Shown here one piece after another: positions 60,736-64,000 of a stretch of 64,000 nucleotides of DNA. The notes beneath the pieces are model-generated. The model worked only from the letters and a program-made list of their open reading frames with translations, did no database searches and was not told where the DNA came from. Positions within the stretch are counted from its first letter, which is position 1. The number at the start of each line of letters is the position of its first letter. The stretch is taken from assembly GCF_022865125.1 (NCBI RefSeq), contig NZ_CP094828.1:3403219-3467218 (forward strand), in the 5' to 3' direction. The position numbers and the translations under genes are program-made. The DNA comes from Acuticoccus sp. I52.16.1. GTDB lineage: Bacteria; Pseudomonadota; Alphaproteobacteria; Rhizobiales; Amorphaceae.

Positions 60736-63030
60736 ATGGCAGATCGTACCGGGCGCATCGAGGATGTGCGCTTCATCACCGGCCGCGGCCGTTACACCGC
60801 AGACATCGCCGAGCCCGCCGCGCTGCACGTCGTCTTCGTGCGTGCTCCGCTGGCGTCGGCGCGGATCGCGGCGGTCGACGTCGCGGCCGCGGCGGCGATG
60901 CCGGGCGTGTCCGCGGTGCTGACGGCGGCGGACCTCGCCGCGGACGGGGTGAAACCCGTGCAGGCACCGCTCAACGTCACCGGTCCGGACGGCACGGTGT
61001 GGGGCGCGGTCGAGCGGCCCCTCCTGGTGGGCGACCGGGTGCGCTTCGTCGGCGAGCCGGTGGCGATGGTGGTCGCCGCCTCGCGCATGGCGGCGATGGA
61101 CGCGGCCGAAGCGGTCGACGTCACCTATGCCGACGAGGCCGCGGTGACGACGATCCCCGACGCGCGCGCCGACGGCGCCCCGCTGGTGTTCGAGACGCGC
61201 CCCGGCAACGTCGGCTTCGTGTGGGCGCACGGCGACCGGGCGGCCGCCGACGCCGCCATCGCCGCCGCCGCGCACCGGGTGACGCTCACCACCCACGTCA
61301 CCCGCGTCGCGCCGATGGCGATGGAGCCGCGCAACGCCATGGCCCGGCCGGAGGGCGAGCGCTGGGCGATGTACGTCAGCCACCAGGCCCCGCAGGCCTT
61401 CCGCGGCACGCTGGCGGGCGCCTTCGGCCTGGCGCCCGAGGATATCCGCGTGGTCGCCGCCGACGTCGGCGGCTCGTTCGGCATGAAGATGGGGCCGATG
61501 CGTGAGGAGATGCTCGTCCTCTACGCCGCGCGCAAGCTGGGCGTCGCCGCGCGCTGGGTCGCCGACCGGACCGAGGACTTCCTCACCGACGAGGCCGGCC
61601 GCGACATCCTCATGCACATCACCCTGGGGCTCGACGCGGACGGCGTCTTCACCGGCCTTGCGGTCGACATGGAGGCCAACCTCGGCGCCTATGCCACCGG
61701 CCGCTCGCAGCCGCCGCTCTTCAACATCGGCGGCATCGCCGGCGTCTACCGCACGCCGGTCATCGCCGCGACCGTCACCGGGGTTCTGACCCACACCGCG
61801 CCCGTCTCGGCCTATCGGGGGGCGGGGCGGCCGGAGGCGACGCTCGCCATCGAGCGTGCGGTCGACAAGGCGGCGCGCGAGCTCGGCATCGACCCGGTGG
61901 AATTGCGCCGGCGCAACCTCATCCAGCCGGGCGAGATGCCCTGGGTGTCGCCCTTCATCTTCAACTACGACTGCGGCGACTTCCCCACCGTGCTCGCCGA
62001 GGGCGCCGACTTCGCCGACCTCGCCGGCTTCCCCGAGCGGCGCCGCCAGTCCGAGGCGCGCGGCAAGCTGCGCGGTCTCGGCGTCGCCATGTGCATCGAG
62101 GCCGCCGGCGGTCCCTACGGGCGCACCTCGCCCGACTATTCGGACGTGATCGTTGGGGAGGACGGGCGCATCGTCCTCACCGGCGGAGCCTTCAGCGCCG
62201 GGCAGGGGCTGGAGACGGCGATGATCGACCTCGCCGCCGGCGCGCTCGGCCTGTCGCCGGGCGACTTCCGCTACGTCCAGGGGGATACCGACGACGTGCC
62301 CAAGGGCAAGGGCATGGGCGGCTCCTCGGCGATGATCTCGTGCGGCTCGGCCGCCCTGGAGGCCGCGCGCGACCTCATCGAGAAGGCCACGAAGAAGGCC
62401 GCCGATAGGCTGGAGGTCGCCGAGGTCGACGTCGAGTACGAGGCCGGCAGCTTCCGCGTCGTCGGGACCGACCGCACGGTGAGCCTCGCCCAGCTGGGTG
62501 CGGACGCGGCGGCGGCGGGCGAGCGGCTTGCCGGCAACGGCGCCTTCCAGCCGCAGGAGGCGACCTTCCCCAACGGCTTCCACGTCTGCGAGGTGGAGGT
62601 CGACCCGGACACCGGCGAGACCCGCATCGTCGGCTACAGCGCGGTCGAGGACATCGGCCGGGTGCTGAACCCGCAGCTCGCCTCGGGCCAGATCCACGGC
62701 GGCGTGGTGCAGGGCCTCGGACAGATCCTGCAGGAGGACGTGGTCTATTCTCCCGGCGACGGGCAGCTCCTGTCGGCCAGCCTGATGGACTATTCCGTCC
62801 CCCGCGCCGACGACATGCCCACCGTGCGCACCGCCTTCTGCGCGGTCGAGACGGCGCTCAACCCGCTCAAGGTCAAGGGCGTCGGCGAGGCGGGTTCGGT
62901 CGGCGCCGTCGCGGCCGGGCTCAACGCCGTCAACGACGCGCTCGCCCAGCGCGGCGTCCCCTCGTTCGACATGCCGGCGACCCCGTCACGGGTGTGGGAG
63001 GCGCTCCACAAGGCACAGGGTGTGCGATGA
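60736..63030 (+). CDS. Xanthine dehydrogenase-family molybdenum-binding subunit, orphan
   Basis: 764 residues, large (Mo-cofactor) subunit of an aerobic-type hydroxylase. Seen: FITGRGRYTADIAEPAALHV, MEPRNAMARPEGERW, VGGSFGMKMGP, APVSAYRGAGRPEATLAIE near 360, GGAFSAGQGLETAMIDLAA, GDTDDVPKGKGMGGSSA and GVGEAGSVGAVAAG near 715 with the catalytic Glu. The AYRGAGR loop rules out CO dehydrogenase proper (AYRCSFR). No FAD or 2Fe-2S subunit genes lie beside it in the window. It probably hydroxylates an organic acid or heterocycle; the substrate is unknown. Confidence 0.87.
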   Translation: MADRTGRIEDVRFITGRGRYTADIAEPAALHVVFVRAPLASARIAAVDVAAAAAMPGVSAVLTAADLAADGVKPVQAPLNVTGPDGTVWGAVERPLLVGDRVRFVGEPVAMVVAASRMAAMDAAEAVDVTYADEAAVTTIPDARADGAPLVFETRPGNVGFVWAHGDRAAADAAIAAAAHRVTLTTHVTRVAPMAMEPRNAMARPEGERWAMYVSHQAPQAFRGTLAGAFGLAPEDIRVVAADVGGSFGMKMGPMREEMLVLYAARKLGVAARWVADRTEDFLTDEAGRDILMHITLGLDADGVFTGLAVDMEANLGAYATGRSQPPLFNIGGIAGVYRTPVIAATVTGVLTHTAPVSAYRGAGRPEATLAIERAVDKAARELGIDPVELRRRNLIQPGEMPWVSPFIFNYDCGDFPTVLAEGADFADLAGFPERRRQSEARGKLRGLGVAMCIEAAGGPYGRTSPDYSDVIVGEDGRIVLTGGAFSAGQGLETAMIDLAAGALGLSPGDFRYVQGDTDDVPKGKGMGGSSAMISCGSAALEAARDLIEKATKKAADRLEVAEVDVEYEAGSFRVVGTDRTVSLAQLGADAAAAGERLAGNGAFQPQEATFPNGFHVCEVEVDPDTGETRIVGYSAVEDIGRVLNPQLASGQIHGGVVQGLGQILQEDVVYSPGDGQLLSASLMDYSVPRADDMPTVRTAFCAVETALNPLKVKGVGEAGSVGAVAAGLNAVNDALAQRGVPSFDMPATPSRVWEALHKAQGVR

Positions 63031-63176
63031 CGACGCTCGCCTCCGGCGCACGGCCGGCGCGATGACTGTTTGTCGGACGATGACGGGCATGCGGGATCGT
63101 TGCCGCCGTCTGCCGCGTTGTGAGGGGGCCCGCTGTATGGTACCGGGTGCCCTCGAGTATTTGGTGGAGTCCGCCA

Positions 63177-63587
63177 ATGATAGCACGATTACTTTTCAGC
63201 GTTGTTTTGGTAACTGTCGGGTTGGTGTCGTCGGCTGGCGCAGAAGAGCAGCTCAGCGCACGGCAAATCCGGGAATTCATGCTTGGGGCCAAGATGTCCG
63301 GCGTTTTGGTCGAGACCAACGAGCGCTGGTATGAGTGCGTCGCGCCCAGCGGGGATACGGTCTACAACCTGGAGGGGCACATCTCGACCGGGTTCGTCGA
63401 GATCGAGGAATCGGGCCGCACCTGCTTCACCTATCCCCGCATGCAGACGACGTCTCGCTCCTGCTTCCACGTGCAGATGGAGGAGGGCAAGCGCGTCTTC
63501 GTCGAGGAAACCTCGCGCATCAAGTTCCGTGTCGACGAGATTGACCGCGGGTTCGATCAATGCCCCGCTTCACAGCCGGTCAGCTGA
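63177..63587 (+). CDS. Small secreted cysteine-containing protein, unknown function
   Basis: 136 residues from the ATG at 63177 (GGTGGAG ribosome binding site 8 bp upstream). Signal peptide IARLLFSVVLVTVGLVSSAG, cleavage near AGA-EE. The mature part contains LSARQIREFMLGAKMSGV, W and Y aromatic residues, and four Cys (in WYECV, GRTCF, SRSCF and DQCPA), likely two disulfides. I do not recognise a named family; it resembles short periplasmic proteins of alphaproteobacteria. Base use is slightly less GC-rich at its 5' end than in the neighbours. Confidence 0.65.
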   Translation: MIARLLFSVVLVTVGLVSSAGAEEQLSARQIREFMLGAKMSGVLVETNERWYECVAPSGDTVYNLEGHISTGFVEIEESGRTCFTYPRMQTTSRSCFHVQMEEGKRVFVEETSRIKFRVDEIDRGFDQCPASQPVS

Positions 63588-63671
63588 CCGCCGCCTCGGC
63601 CAGACCGCTCGGGCCCCGCTGACACCCGTCGCGCACCCTCGCTCCGTGGGGCTTCGTCCGGCGCGGCGGCG

Positions 63672-64000
63672 ATGACGATCTTCCTCGTCCTCAGCACGAT
63701 CTTCGTCGGCTCGGTCATGAAGGGGGCGATCGGCATCGGTCTGCCGCTGCTGGCGACGCCGGTGCTGTCGATCTACCTCGGCGTGCCGGCGGCGGTGGCC
63801 ATCGTGTCGATCCCGATCGTCGCGACCAACGCCCGGCAGGTGGTGAAATTCCGGGCCGACGTGTTTCGTCAGCGCTACCTCGCGGCCTTCCTCGTCGCCG
63901 GGGGTGTCGGCGTGGTCCTCGGCACCACGGTCCTCGTCAGCGCGCCGGTGGCGCTGCTGCAGATCGGGCTGGGCGGCGCGGTGCTGGCCTACCTCGCGAT
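63672..64000 (+). CDS. TauE/SafE-family permease, N-terminal part
   Basis: Partial: 109 codons to the right edge. It starts MTIFLVLSTIFVGSVMKGAI, then GIGLPLLATPVLSIYLGVPA and IVSIPIVATNARQVVKF, the first-repeat signature of sulfite/sulfoacetate exporter-type permeases (KG..G.G.P and P...TN). At least three membrane segments are visible. Follows the secreted-protein gene by 84 bp in the same direction. Export of an organic or sulfonate anion is possible; the substrate is unknown. Confidence 0.85.
   Translation, partial: MTIFLVLSTIFVGSVMKGAIGIGLPLLATPVLSIYLGVPAAVAIVSIPIVATNARQVVKFRADVFRQRYLAAFLVAGGVGVVLGTTVLVSAPVALLQIGLGGAVLAYLA

Noticed and set aside
60736-63030. Carbon monoxide dehydrogenase large subunit (CoxL)
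   Set aside because: The diagnostic AYRCSFR active-site loop is replaced by AYRGAGR, so it is a related hydroxylase and not form I CODH.

Overview
The window reads as chromosomal DNA of a strongly GC-rich alphaproteobacterium, most likely a member of Hyphomicrobiales (Rhizobiales). The grounds are the alphaproteobacterial SOS box GTTC-N7-GTTC inside the lexA promoter, the gene block ppiD-trpD-trpC-moaC-moeA-lexA, NasT/NasS control of nitrate assimilation, TRAP and tripartite tricarboxylate transporters, and a Zur-type zinc operon. Genus is not determinable from the window. I found no rRNA, tRNA or CRISPR array. Long open antisense frames are everywhere, as expected at this base composition, and were ignored.

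Layout. 1-3.5 kb (minus): a zinc uptake operon, zur - 32-codon membrane peptide - znuC - znuB - znuA - NicO-like metal exporter (cut by the left edge), with a candidate Zur operator in front. 3.7-18.2 kb (plus): nasT-nasS, then a leader RNA with tandem ANTAR-type hairpins and an intrinsic terminator, then an eight-gene nitrate assimilation operon (nrtA, nrtB, a double-ATPase ABC protein, a triple-GAF protein, nirB, nirD, nasA, cysG). 18.5-24.2 kb (minus): L-rhamnonate catabolism (rhamnonate dehydratase, TRAP transporter, SDR dehydrogenase, FAH-family hydrolase) with a divergent LysR regulator. 25.3-33.6 kb: housekeeping and small accessory genes (NAD kinase, Mrp carrier, Bcr/CflA exporter, MoaA, DUF971, alpha/beta hydrolase, thioesterase, SDR, LexA). 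33.8-39.2 kb (minus): moeA, a TrpC-MoaC fusion, trpD and ppiD. 39.3-50.5 kb: tpiA, a ceramidase-like membrane protein, GNAT, GST, MaoC, PEP carboxylase, an RTX/NIDO secreted protein, catalase with an OxyR-like site, and an HPP/CBS membrane protein. 50.5-51.35 kb: an IS5-family (IS427-group) element with a programmed frameshift. 51.3-63 kb: two adjacent catabolic modules, each with its own GntR/FCD regulator. One is AtuA-like plus a TctCBA transporter; the other is BKACE plus a hydroxyacid dehydrogenase, an SDR and a lone molybdenum hydroxylase subunit. The window ends with a small secreted Cys protein and the start of a TauE/SafE permease.

How it works together. Nitrate is sensed in the cytosol by NasS; released NasT would bind the leader hairpins at about 5.79-5.83 kb and let polymerase through the terminator into the whole uptake-reduction-siroheme operon. 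The Mo cofactor genes (moaA, moaC, moeA) serve NasA and probably the orphan hydroxylase. The rhamnonate operon should yield pyruvate and L-lactate. The 51-63 kb cluster looks like uptake and breakdown of an unidentified organic or 3-hydroxy acid.

Most noteworthy: the NasT leader RNA, the TrpC-MoaC fusion, the 32-residue peptide in the zinc operon, the triple-GAF protein and asymmetric ABC ATPase in the nitrate operon, and the unassigned catabolic cluster.
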